A stretch of 64,000 nucleotides of DNA from Isoetes taiwanensis (lineage: Eukaryota > Streptophyta > Lycopodiopsida > Isoetales > Isoetaceae). Positions within the stretch are counted from its first letter, which is position 1. Each line of letters opens with the position of its first letter. The stretch spans positions 4,785,637 through 4,849,636 of the forward strand of contig JAJEKV010000047.1 in assembly GCA_021234155.1 (NCBI GenBank), given 5' to 3'. Of this stretch, positions 54,637 to 64,000 are shown one piece after another. Below the pieces are notes generated by a model, which had not been told where the DNA came from, ran no database searches, and was given only the letters and a program-made list of their open reading frames with translations. The translations under genes and the position numbers were made by a program.

Positions 54637-55180
54637 ACAACTACAGTAAATATTATAGTGTGAACATGAAATAGGTAGAAAATACTTTCGTCGATGACAT
54701 GTTTTTGCATATACTTCTCATGTATATTTTCTATTGTATTCGTAAGGTTTCAGGAAGAGACAAAACATTAACTCTTCCATATTTTCAAGTTCAAAACATC
54801 TTGCTATCACCTTTGCAAGGGAGCAGGAAGCGACAACCTTATGCTTGGTCCCCTCAGCTTCTTCACCTGCAAGACAAATCTCCAAACTGAAGTCATGTTT
54901 ATAAATAAACATACAAACCACTAAAGAATCTTACAAAAGAAGATTGCATGCTTGCTCAAGCGACAACTGGAACTCTCATCAGTGATTCGTGTATGTCAGA
55001 TAAGAGAGAACTGAAAAAAAAAAAAATGGAAAGAGTTGGAAAGGTATCATATATGTTAATTGAAAAGGTAGGAAACATGAACAAAGACTGCATCTTACCA
55101 TTATAGGCAAATCTTTGAAGCTCGTAATCCTTGTATACAATGAGCTTATGGTGTAAACCATGTGAACTAAAGAGCTACTT
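54637..55180. other. 3' flank of the terpene synthase; possible last WRKY exon
   Basis: On the minus strand, 54,860-54,760 gives 'KHKVVASCSLAKVIARCFEL' after an AG splice-like site. It shows only a faint resemblance to the WRKY zinc-finger end (C...A+..RC). No polyadenylation signal stands out. Confidence 0.3.
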
Positions 55181-55185
55181 TAAGT

Positions 55186-55600
55186 ACCTGGGATGAGGGT
55201 ATCCTTTAATGGGCTTCTGACCATACTTTCTCCAAGAATACTCATCTGGTGGTATTTCTGCTCGATTGCAGGAACTTGATAGTTCTCTTCAGCCTCAACT
55301 TTCTGCACATATACCAAATCTGGATCATCACTTCTGAAGCCAAAACATAAGGACCATACAAATTAGCCTAAAACTCAAAGGAACCTTAATAGACATATTA
55401 ATTCTTACTTTCTTTTAAAGCAATGGCATTTTCCAAACCTCACACATTTGCCACTTCGGATCTTCAGGCTTAAACGGGCAGAGGCCATACAGGGAGAAGG
55501 TTCTGCTCCTGAGAGATATACATTTATGCAAACAAATCTAGTTCGACAATCTGGATGAGATTGCATGATGGCGACGAGGCAGAGATGTTGCATAATGAAA
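55186..55600 (-). pseudogene. WRKY group IId transcription factor remnant
   Basis: Minus-strand exon 55,310-55,188 contains '[20 protein letters not shown]', ending PR at a GT donor, the conserved WRKY intron position. Just before it, in other phases, are 'KLRLKRTIK' and 'VPAIEQK', equivalent to the group IId lead-in (RTIKVPAISSK). The next exon upstream (55,593-55,425) carries 'SGKCVRFGKCHCFKRK', the plant zinc-cluster motif that precedes the WRKY domain in group IId. Two frame changes within the WRKY exon and the lack of a clear HxH end make this a pseudogene. The N-terminal part is not found. Confidence 0.82.
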
Positions 55601-57110
55601 TTTAAATAATTACCACTTGATCAGAAAAACCCATGCCCAAGAAGCTCCAAAAAAGCATTTTATAAAATAGAACATATACCATTGCTACTACTCCCTTTGC
55701 TTCCTAACAAATCCAATGTATTATTTGCAGATGCTCAAAAAAATGAGCGGAAAAATTCTTGTACCTAATCCAGCAAGGACAAATTGCTTGCTTGCTAACT
55801 GTGAGCTCCACCCTTGTATGTTAGTCTTGAACTTTGATGCCACAGTGTTGATTAGCGTCATCGAAAAGCCTTCCCACAACACCACACTCGTCAGACCTGA
55901 TGCCACAGAATAGCAGAAATGGATTCAAGCTCAAATCTGAAATTGCACACAAGTCTTACTCCCAAAGTAAGAAATGCCAGTTATGAAGCTGGAATAGTGT
56001 GGACAATATAGAAAACATATACTACAAACTTCGTAATCACACTGTAGAGCATATACCCTTTGGGCAATATAGGCAAAATACACTATGATGACATTGGTGC
56101 TCCAAAAATATTGTACTTACAGAGTTGTGGACGCAGATATTGCAGCCATGTACAACAGTCTTGCACAGAAGGACATTGATCAAGCTCTTGAATGGGCACG
56201 AATATGGACTCTAGCCTTCTCACAATAAATGGTGATGTCAAATGGACATGGAGCTCTCCGAAATGGATGTACTAATGGGCTGCCTCTGAGAAATAAGACT
56301 CAATCTCAGACCTTATAATCAGCTCAAATGCTCAAAATAGCAATGAGAATGAGGAGGGCCTATACAATTTCTATTTGGAGATTATGCATAACAATTAGGC
56401 GTCCTGTAGATCAAATAGGCTCCGAAAATATCTGCCCGGTTAAAATTCAAAGCAGGTGCAAACTGGCTTAAAATACTCCAGCCAGCCAGTCGGGCATGCA
56501 TTAGAATAAATCCCATTCATGATGCAGAGGAAATGACTATTGAAGCTCTTTGGATGGCAAGAAAAAAATTCAAACAGGGCTGAAACCAAAATGGCATACC
56601 CTAATCGAGCCATATACTGTACATCTGGAGGAGGCTTCTTCAGCATTGGCTTCGGTTTCCTTTTCATCTAAACTGGCTCCTGCAGGTCTAGAAAAATATT
56701 GTCTTTTTTGCAAGACTATACTGATATGTGAAAAGGTTCGGCCCAAACCTTGGAGCAAGACCTACAACATTGTATTGTAGTGAAGGTCCTTTACAGGGGA
56801 CTATTACAGGAAGCGGAATAGATATAAAGAGCAAAACTCACCCATAGATGAAGGTCCAGGGAAGATCGGAATAGATGGACCTGCTCCAAATTAGGAGAGG
56901 ACTTCTCCATGCATTATATTCAAAGAAATTTGACGTGGATGAGCGACAGCCCCAGCTCGCACAACAGACCCTGTAAGGGGTTTGCGAGGCCATCTCCGGC
57001 AGTGCAGAAAGAAGCTGGACATGATAAAAAAAACTCCAACGCAATTTTTATACCCAGGAAAAAGCAACCTTAAAAAATAGCACGTGATTTTAATAAGAGA
57101 GAATAAAAGA
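55601..57110. other. Intergenic, no gene supported
   Basis: Short frames only, none with motifs. It may include introns or the lost 5' part of the WRKY gene. Confidence 0.4.
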
Positions 57111-57540
57111 ATCGAATCTTAGGAGAAATAACTATATATGTGTAGATAATATAAAACCATAGTCTCCTTGTAAGGGAAGATAGAAAGAATTGTAGCTATA
57201 AATGTGGAGGGTTTCACCCAGGTAGTACTCAATAGAGCATTACCTCTTCTTCCCCACCATATGGGTACTATATGGAAGATCACCAATCTTCTCCTGAGGG
57301 CAGGTACTATAGAGAGAGGCAACTCCTTTTCCACACCTAGATCCCCCACTTGATACAGTTAACATTGAATAACTGCAACATTGTTGGCACCACTTTCCTC
57401 CATCCCGTCCTTATTGAGCTAATGGTATCTAAAGAAGAAGTAGATCCCTTCCAAAGTATCTAATCTGTCAAGTCCTCTATTAGAAGCAAAGCAAATCGCA
57501 AACAATGAGCTCAGGTTTTTCCCAGGTCAGAAAATTATTG
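57110..57540 (-). mobile_element. 5'-truncated L1 3' end related to L1-B
   Basis: 57,225-57,350 matches the L1-B 3' UTR at 23,395-23,520, including 'cctcttcttccccac', 'gggtactatatgg' and 'gcaggtactatag'. The minus-strand coding end 'LDTLEGIYFFFRYH' parallels 'VGNLQGFYSYFRYQ' of L1-B ORF2. Insertion truncated at about 57,540. Confidence 0.8.
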
Positions 57541-58130
57541 CATTGCATACAAGGACAATTCAGAGAAAGGATGGTATAATAAAAACATGCCCCTTTATTT
57601 ATTTCAAGTGCAGCTATAGCATCGATCCGAGCCATCGGATCGTCATTCTGGGGAGGGACGAGCTACTATATAAGGCAATTTCCTCTTTCAGATCGGTTAT
57701 CGGCGTCTTCTCACAGCAGCTCTTCTTCTATTCTCGTTGCTTCCCTCCCTTCCCGCCCTGTTGCGTGGGGGCATGAATTTGCTTTTCTCTCACCATTCAC
57801 GGGTGTTTTTTAGGGGTTCTTTGTGTTGCTTGCAGGTTTCCGCCGTCTTCTGGGGTCCTGCTATGTTTGTGTTCGCCATCAACCAACCTCTTCTGTTCTC
57901 CAAGCAACACATTCAAGGATTTCGCCGTCTTCTGGGATCCTGCCTATCTCCTTCGGTTTTCCAGGCAACACATTCAAGGTTGTTGGCGACCATTTCTCAT
58001 TAGGGTTTTCCTCGAAAACCCGAAAGGGCGGGGTTTTTTATCCCGATGAGAAGTTGTCGCCATTACCCTTCTATATTGCCTGTGCACATTTCTTTTTTAC
58101 GGGGTAGTCCGATATTGTTCCTATGGTCGG
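57541..58130. repeat. Repeat-derived segment with internal duplication
   Basis: 'ttccgccgtcttctggggtcctgc' (57,838) and 'tttcgccgtcttctgggatcctgc' (57,920) are near copies, as are 'aagcaacacattcaagg' (57,902) and 'aggcaacacattcaagg' (57,962). 'cctcgaaaacccgaaagggcgggg' near 58,010 recurs inverted at 2,526-2,566. Probably a piece of a transposable element or LTR; its family is unknown. Confidence 0.5.
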
Positions 58131-59112
58131 CTACCCCTCTCGATTCTTCAAAACATTGTATACTGCTGCTGTGATGAATGACAAGCCTATCTATGCAAAA
58201 TCTAGTCACTTTATTTGTTTTGCTGGCTAGTCAAACAGTAAATAGTTTCTCTTACCTCTGCATTTGCAACTCAGTATGCAGATGATGCAAAGAAGAGTAT
58301 GCAGTTACGAGGATTCCGCGCTAGAAGAGTGCTCCTTCTCCTGGCAACATATCACATTATGTAATCTGACAGCAGTTGATTCTGAAAATTGCATGCTAAA
58401 AGTCCCAGAAATATACCAACAACATGCAAAGACAAGGAGCAGAATGAAAAATACATGCATCTGGTTATGCCACTCTACTGCAAGACCTTAAAGCACAAAT
58501 TGAAGATGAATGCAGCAAGAAAATATATAGATATCATTGGCACAAGCAAATCAATAACCTAGCTTCTTGCCATGATCCTTATAACGAAGTACAAAAACTT
58601 GCAAAAAAAAATTCCAAATCCATGTATAGCAAAAAAGATGAAGTTTTTTAACGTCCAAGCCATACCTCAGGGTCGCTTAGCTATGGTTTAGAGGCAGCCC
58701 ATGACGAAGAATACTGAAGACTGTCACTCCATCTCCCAACTGCCAAGCAGCACTAGAAAAAATCTCTGTAAAAACAACACGCATCAAGACGTTCAAGACA
58801 AAATAACCCAAGAGTTCTATAAAACCATTCAAACCTGTAGCATCAAAACCAAAATAGACTAAAGTAAATAAGAAGGCCATATGTTTCGAAATTAGCAAGC
58901 TTCAACCCTGTTTTTTCTGAACAATGCATCTAGAACAAATGGAGAAAGGGAGATACAAGATATCAGGAAAGCATTGCCGGACCTGGGCGCCGTACAAACA
59001 TGAGAAAATTGGCCCTATTAGGGTTTAATGTGGATAACCTCTTCCGTATTCACCTTCTGCTTATATAATTCCAAATATCGTAAAAAATAATTTAATTGAG
59101 CATTGTAAGTGT
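58131..59112. other. Intergenic, nothing recognised
   Basis: AT-rich; no frame with family motifs. Confidence 0.5.
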
Positions 59113-59358
59113 GGTGTTTAGAAGCATGTTTATATCTTTAGCATATTCGGATATATCCATGACATATTTTGGCGACGTGTTAGAACTATGGTTCCTCTAT
59201 AAAAAATATGGACTTAAAATTTTCTTTAGGTTTATGGTGTTTAGAAGCATGTTTATATCTTTAGCATATTCGGATATATCCATGACATATTTTGGCGACG
59301 TGTTAGAACCATGGTTCCTTTATAGAAAATATGGACTTAGAAATTTTCTTTAGGTTTC
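59113..59358. repeat. 123-bp tandem duplication
   Basis: 59,113-59,235 and 59,236-59,358 are nearly identical, starting 'ggtgtttagaagcatgttta'. The frame across them is a repeated peptide only because 123 is a multiple of three. Confidence 0.95.
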
Positions 59359-59396
59359 TCGTGGTACTACTAACACGACAGTGATTAACATTTACT

Positions 59397-59615
59397 AGGT
59401 GAAATCATACCCTAAGCATGACTTATGCATGTGTGCCATTTGAGATATCTTTTGAAACTCGTGGTACTACTACGTAGGTGAAATCAGGCCCTAAGCATGA
59501 CTTATGCATGTGTACCATTTGAGATATCTTTTGGAACTCCATAATTAGGCAGGTGAAATCAGGCCCTAAGCATGACATATGCATGTGTATCACTGAGATA
59601 TCTTTTGCCACTCCA
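59397..59615. repeat. Three tandem copies of a ~78-bp unit
   Basis: Units start at 59,397, 59,476 and 59,551 with 'aggtgaaatca', followed by 'ccctaagcatgac', 'atgcatgtgt' and 'gagatatctttt'. Confidence 0.93.
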
Positions 59616-60061
59616 AACCAATCACCTTTCTAAGATAAAACCACTTCAATAATGAGGTGGATATGTATTCTTTATAAAGAGATCTTATAATATGCTAACC
59701 TTGCATTGTTATTGCACTTGTGGATGTGCTATTGGGAGTTACAACATTGCACTAAAATTGCACTTGCAGATTCCCCTTAGGGGCACTATAAGAAATACAA
59801 AATAGAAATAGGATCACAGTTTTATGCTGAAGACCAATAACTTACTGCCATGTGCAAGTCCCTCTAGTGTAGAATAGTAATGGGAAAAATATTGTGGATA
59901 ACAAATGGACCATTAGAAATAAAGTTGACACATATACTGTTTCTAAACGACATAAATGTATAAACAAATATTTTCTTGAACAAAGGTACTCAAAGCTAAC
60001 AAATGAATTAGACTCCAAAAGTTCTCACAACTTTATGAAATGAAAAAGCTGGGGCACTGTC

Positions 60062-60585
60062 GCACGTGATCCGGTCACATGGGTGGCTGTCGAAATTCCG
60101 TCTGGGTTTGACACAGATGCTTTCAATGGGGGCCCAGGACCCCCACCAAGTCATTCTTTGGGCAAAGTGGGCAGTGCTGTCGGAAAATTGCTCTATTCAG
60201 ATGGGATTTCAGGAGCAAGTTTATGGGTAGGGCTTTGCCTCCTCACAAGGTGAACCAAGATCTCTGCCCTGCAATTTTAAATTCGACCTCAATAGTTGTA
60301 GATTCTGCCACAAATTGTGTTGCTGCCATAGATCAGGCCCTCTTTGTGGCAAGAACCAGTGCATCATGGATAGTAACAGATCAAAATAAGGCTACAAAAG
60401 CAAGTGTGAATGCCTTAGGGGCAATCCAAAAGCTAAAAACTGCAATCCTAGGGGCAGGGAAAGGCACTCCTGCACAAAAGATATCCACCATGCAAAATAT
60501 GGGAGACTTAGTAATGGAAGATACTGAGATGGATGGAAATAAAAAAACCCCATTCTGCATGACTGGTTCCCAAGTCTGGTTTTAG
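60062..60585 (+). pseudogene. Hypothetical protein remnant, unknown
   Basis: A frame from about 60,062 ('DPVTWVAVEIPSGFDTDAFN') runs to a stop at 60,253. Overlapping it, 60,223-60,585 is open for 120 codons ('SIVVDSATNCVAAIDQALFV', 'KASVNALGAIQKLKTAILGA') and ends 'FCMTGSQVWF'. The two probably belong to one frameshifted protein. Composition is soluble and helical; no family recognised. It may be a gag or ORF1 remnant. Confidence 0.35.
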
Positions 60586-61038
60586 GGATTCCTTAGGGTT
60601 GTCACCATCATACTGCTCTTCCAGCAAAGTTTTCACATGGTTTTTTGAGCAAAGTTCTTCCCAGTTGCTACTGCTGCACTTTTCTTTGAGTTCTTAGCAG
60701 AGTTTTTGCAGGGCAAGCCTAAGCTTCTTCTTACCATCTTTAATTTTAGATATAACATAGTGATCAAATTGAGTTACAGTGCGATATATAACATGTCAAC
60801 CTTCTACATTTATTTGAGAAGTAGACAAGGACCTCGCCTGTCAAGCATAATCATAGACGATCTCATGCTCCAAATTTACTTGAGAAGCAGGCAAGGAACT
60901 CATGCTTCAAACATAAGCATATGGGGTCTTGGATTTGAAAGTCCTCATGAGCATAAGGAGATCTCATTTTTCTGCAAGGCTGTGCAAATTATGAACTCGG
61001 CTTTTTCTAAAAATTGTCTACACAAGCTACTCGAATGA

Positions 61039-61104
61039 GGTCCTATCGAGAACTCGAGCTATTGGTTTCAAAGTTCAACGTCCTAAACACTAGACCATAA
61101 AACC
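61039..61104 (-). tRNA. tRNA-Gln(UUG)-like, copy 1 (T-loop deletion)
   Basis: Minus-strand GGTTTTATGGTCTAGTG..., anticodon loop ACTTTGAA (TTG), ending GGACC that pairs with the 5' end. About five bases are missing from the T arm, so probably a pseudogene. Confidence 0.65.
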
Positions 61105-61191
61105 CATAGGAAAAAAGAGAGCATTGACATTAACATGGTTTGTTCACAACCCATCGAGCACCTTCATCATTTGTCTATAATAATTCATTGA

Positions 61192-61257
61192 GGTCCTACC
61201 GAGAACTCGAGCTATTGGTTTCAAAGTTCAACGTCCTAAACACTAGACCATAAAACC
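61192..61257 (-). tRNA. tRNA-Gln(UUG)-like, copy 2 (T-loop deletion)
   Basis: Identical to copy 1 over the tRNA body apart from one base; same T-arm deletion, so the two arose by duplication. Confidence 0.65.
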
Positions 61258-61290
61258 CATAGGAAAAAAGAGAGCATTGACATTAACATT

Positions 61291-61347
61291 TTGAACTCAA
61301 GCTTTTGGATTCAAAGTCCAACATCCTAACCACTAGACCATAGAACC
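61291..61347 (-). tRNA. tRNA-Gln(UUG)-like, copy 3 (3' truncated)
   Basis: GGTTCTATGGTCTAGTGG, intact D arm and anticodon arm TTGGA-CTTTGAA-TCCAA, then it ends within the T arm (GAGTTCAAAA). Confidence 0.65.
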
Positions 61348-61782
61348 CAAAGAAGTGATAGAAACATTCACGGTAGCTACATTAGAATTTCTTGACTCCT
61401 TTTCCTACATACATCATGTGCCATGTAGAATCTTCTATGCATATCCTTCCAAGAAACAAGTGAGACCCTTTATTTAACTCAATTTTAAATATAACATAGT
61501 GATCAAATTGAGTTGCCCAGTGATATACAACATGTCAACCTTCTACATTTATTTTGAGAAGTGGGCAAGGACCTCGCCTATCAAGCATAATCATAGATGA
61601 TCTCATGCTCCAAATTTCCATGAGAAGCAGACAAGGAACTCATGCTTCAAACATAAGCATATGGGATCTTGGATTTCAAAGTCCTTTAGCATATAGGGAG
61701 ATCTCATTTTTCTGCAATCCTGTGCAAATTACGAACTCGGCTATTTCTAAAAATTGTCTACACAAGCTACTCGAACGATGTC

Positions 61783-61854
61783 CTATCCTATCGAGATTTG
61801 AACTCGAGCTATTGGATTCAAAGTCCAATGTCCTAACCACTAGACCAAAGAACC
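61783..61854 (-). tRNA. tRNA-Gln(UUG)-like, copy 4 (best preserved)
   Basis: D arm GTCTAGTGGTTAGGAC, anticodon arm TTGGA-CTTTGAA-TCCAA (anticodon TTG) and T arm CGAG-TTCAAAT-CTCG all pair perfectly, with intact A and B boxes. The 3' acceptor strand has an inserted 'TAGGA', so GGTTCTT pairs poorly as it stands. Possibly still transcribed by Pol III. Confidence 0.75.
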
Positions 61855-62263
61855 CATAGGAAAAAAAAGAGCACTTATGTTAAAATGGTTTATTCACAAC
61901 CCATCGAACGCTTTCATTTTGGTTCACAAACCATCGAGCGCCTTCATTTGTCTACAATTCATTAAGGTTCTATCGATAGGAAGTCTATGACTTAATAGCA
62001 TTTTCTTCTGAAGTTGCATTGTCTACAGAGCCAAACAACCTTGAGTATGACTAAATTGAGATGCAAATTTGTGGAACAGAGTTTTCACATGGCAAAGTTT
62101 TGCAGAACAGGGCAAAATCTTGTAGTGCACGTAGATTTTTGCTGATTCTGCTCAAAGAGAGTCGGGTCTTCGCCAATCTGTTCAAGAGCTTTATCGAAAC
62201 TGTGAGAGAATATAAGAAAAATGTTTCTCTATTTGTATTTTGTAGAGGAATGGCATTTGTTCT

Positions 62264-62317
62264 GCCATTCCTTGTTTGCTGCTGGTCGTAGCAGCCACCG
62301 GATAAACAAGGAATGGC
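62264..62317. repeat. 54-nt hairpin with 14-bp perfect stem
   Basis: gccattccttgttt (62,264-62,277) and aaacaaggaatggc (62,304-62,317) are perfectly complementary; the 26-nt loop contains a nested gctgctggtcgtagcagc pairing. A third copy of 'gaatggc' lies at 62,248. Confidence 0.8.
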
Positions 62318-63189
62318 ATCCTGTAGCTGCAAGGTTAAGATTTCTTGACAAGCACAAATTTTTCAAAATGTATATATTTCGTGCTCATCCTTGTTTGCAT
62401 TTGAGTGCTCAGCTCTTTTCTCATGTCCAAATGCTCAATGGTCACACATCTTTGCTTGTCTTATTGTTAAGCAAGTGGTTTTCTGGCCGAAATATAATAA
62501 TAATATATCTATTCTGAATCTACATTTGTGTTGTTTTATAGGATATATGTGAAGGAAAGAGAAAGCCCAATCACCAAAAAATCTCTCCATGAATTCTTCA
62601 TCAAACAATGCAGAACTATTAGTCCAAATGATGTTTTATACAATCTTTTAAACTAGTTACACATCTATTCTCATTAATTTGGATACATAATTTTTTGATA
62701 ATAATAATGTCTTTTTTCAATCTTAAATTATGCAACTATTTTAGATATACATTATACCCCAACTCATAGGATACCCCACAAAAAAGGATCACTATGTGCC
62801 ATTTGGATCTTGACATAACTGAAGATATGCCCATTCAATAGCTCTTGAGGGCTGGACATAATAAATTAGCCTCCAAAATCGTGTCACAATCCATGATGGT
62901 TTCAATAGACCATCAATAATTTTAATGAACCACCATAGTATGCATGAAACGAGCTCTTAAGCCACATTGGTCTTAACAAATCACTACATTCATACCACTA
63001 GCAATAACCATGTCACAAACCACTACCAGTTTTGACCAACCACTAAGGCATGTGGTTTTCTTCTTTCAAATAAATTCATGCATAAAAAATCATATATACC
63101 ATGGTTTTTAGATGACATAGCAGTGGTTAAATATACTAGTTCATTTTTGGGGGATTCAGATGTTGTATTATTAAATATTATGGTCTTCG

Positions 63190-63425
63190 CATATGGCCAA
63201 AACCGATTGTTGAAGAAGGTGTTATTTCAGAAAATTTTCCAAAAGGAATGATATGCGCTCAGCATATGCACAAGGGAATATGAAGGAAGCTTTCCAAATC
63301 TTCCACCCAAATTCCTAGCCCTGATTTTAGTTCATGGTCTATGATAGTTGCAACTTATTCTCTACAGACTCACCTTGAAGAGGCATGCAAATTGTTTCAG
63401 CAAATGCCAAAGCAAGATTGAGCTA
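63190..63425 (+). pseudogene. PPR gene fragment
   Basis: With stops and frame changes it reads 'AYAQGNMKEAFQIFH', then 'SSWSMIVATYSLQTHLEEAC' and 'KLFQQMPKQD', typical PLS-type PPR motifs. It matches the style of the gene at the window start, suggesting remnants of one family around this locus. Confidence 0.7.
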
Positions 63426-63464
63426 TTCGAACAGGTAAGAATTTTACTTGCTCTTTCTAAGAAA

Positions 63465-63600
63465 CGTTAGAATTATTTCAAACAATTTCGCGAAAGGAAT
63501 GTTATGTTTTTAGCTTATGCACAACAAGGGAATCTGAAGAAAGCTTTCCAAATCTTCCACCAGATTCTAATCCTGATTTTGTTTCATGATCTGTCTTGCA
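63465..63600 (+). pseudogene. Second PPR gene fragment, duplicate of the preceding one
   Basis: 'AYAQQGNLKKAFQIFHQI' repeats the start of the previous fragment; nucleotide similarity is high (aagaaagctttccaaatcttccacc against aaggaagctttccaaatcttccacc). Confidence 0.7.
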
Positions 63601-64000
63601 ATATGATAAGAAAATGTTTCCTTATATTGAGTAAAATAGTATATAGTTGTTAAAGGAGACCCTACCTTGGAATGGAGCCAATGAGAGATCTTATCTTATT
63701 TATTAAAGACAAAGGCAATGCGTGCACTCTATATCACATCAAAGATCATCTTTGATAGCCCTTGTGATAAATGAGAGGTTGAATAAATGTTTGTTTTTCA
63801 ACCCTTCGATGGGGGTATTATATGGTCTGTACTATTCAAAAGCCCTATGTAATCAGAAGTTGCCACTGACTTTTAAACTTAAATACTGACAAAACCCAAG
63901 ACACTAAAGCATTGGATTACAAAATGAAAGGCTTGTGCGTAAATCTTCCCTGAAGGAATAGATATTTATGAAAGTGATAAGAAAGGCTATCCTACCTATT
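63601..64000. other. End of window, nothing recognised
   Basis: No frame or motif that I can support. Confidence 0.5.

Larger units (their letters stand above)
60735..61835. repeat. Segmental tandem duplication (period about 740 bp) carrying tRNA-Gln-like units
   Basis: 60,739-61,060 and 61,472-61,790 align closely ('tataacatagtgatcaaattgagtt', 'aacatgtcaaccttctacattta', 'caaacataagcatatggg'). Inside, 61,037-61,135 and 61,188-61,289 are a second, shorter duplication. Confidence 0.85.

Noticed and set aside
59096-59353. 85-codon frame with a repeated peptide
   Set aside because: The repeat is a 123-bp DNA duplication; both halves would be needed to be coding, with no evidence of it.
59397-59615. 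Possible CRISPR-like array
   Set aside because: Direct tandem repeats without unique spacers in plant nuclear DNA; an ordinary tandem duplication.

Overview
This window is a repeat-rich, AT-rich stretch of plant nuclear DNA, most likely from a non-seed plant and probably a fern. A PLS-class PPR gene, a WRKY relic and nested L1/Copia elements place it in plants. An intact microbial-type terpene synthase, a family known from non-seed land plants, and DIRS retrotransposon pieces favour a fern or lycophyte. The species was not determined.

Layout. 0-3.4 kb: 3' part of a PLS-class PPR gene, then non-coding DNA. 4.4-6.5 kb: a decayed DUF7869-like (transposon-type) gene. 7.8-10.1 kb: a 5'-truncated LINE with an (AATA)n tail, plus an inverted fragment of itself. 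11.0-12.4 kb: DIRS reverse transcriptase. 13.4-16.4 kb: a decayed multi-gene element (X): a large ORF, a hairpin and a small coiled-coil gene. 16.48 kb: a Helitron 3' end. 16.85-36.95 kb: a three-layer nest. L1-A carries a Copia element (22,356-35,826, target duplication CCACC), and that Copia carries an 8.2-kb L1-B (about 23,244-31,439, target duplication gctgctgagtt). L1-B has intact ORF1 and ORF2 and two extra small ORFs in front of them.

40.0-42.3 kb: a 2.2-kb terminal-inverted-repeat element (Y) with two small coiled-coil genes related to the one in X. 42.6-44.3 kb: pyruvate decarboxylase and cytochrome P450 fragments next to a second Helitron 3' end. 44.3-47.0 kb: a minus-strand cluster (Z) with a TPR-like/acidic gene and a 284-codon histone H3-like gene that starts ARTKQ. 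X, Y and Z share a 62-70 bp hairpin (TCACACGACGCGAA...TTCGCGTCGTGTGA) in their intergenic gaps, six copies in all. I consider this the most unusual feature of the window: a candidate undescribed multi-gene element family with coiled-coil proteins, a histone-H3 mimic and a dedicated hairpin.

47.1-48.7 kb: DIRS gag. 49.1-49.4 kb: a fold-back repeat. 52.0-52.4 kb: a second H3-like remnant. 53.4-54.6 kb: the intact terpene synthase, the best candidate for a working host gene. 55.2-55.6 kb: a broken WRKY group IId gene. 57.1-57.5 kb: an L1 3' end. 59-62 kb: local tandem duplications and four tRNA-Gln(UUG)-like copies. 63.2-63.6 kb: PPR fragments. Everything comes from reading the sequence; no database search was run.
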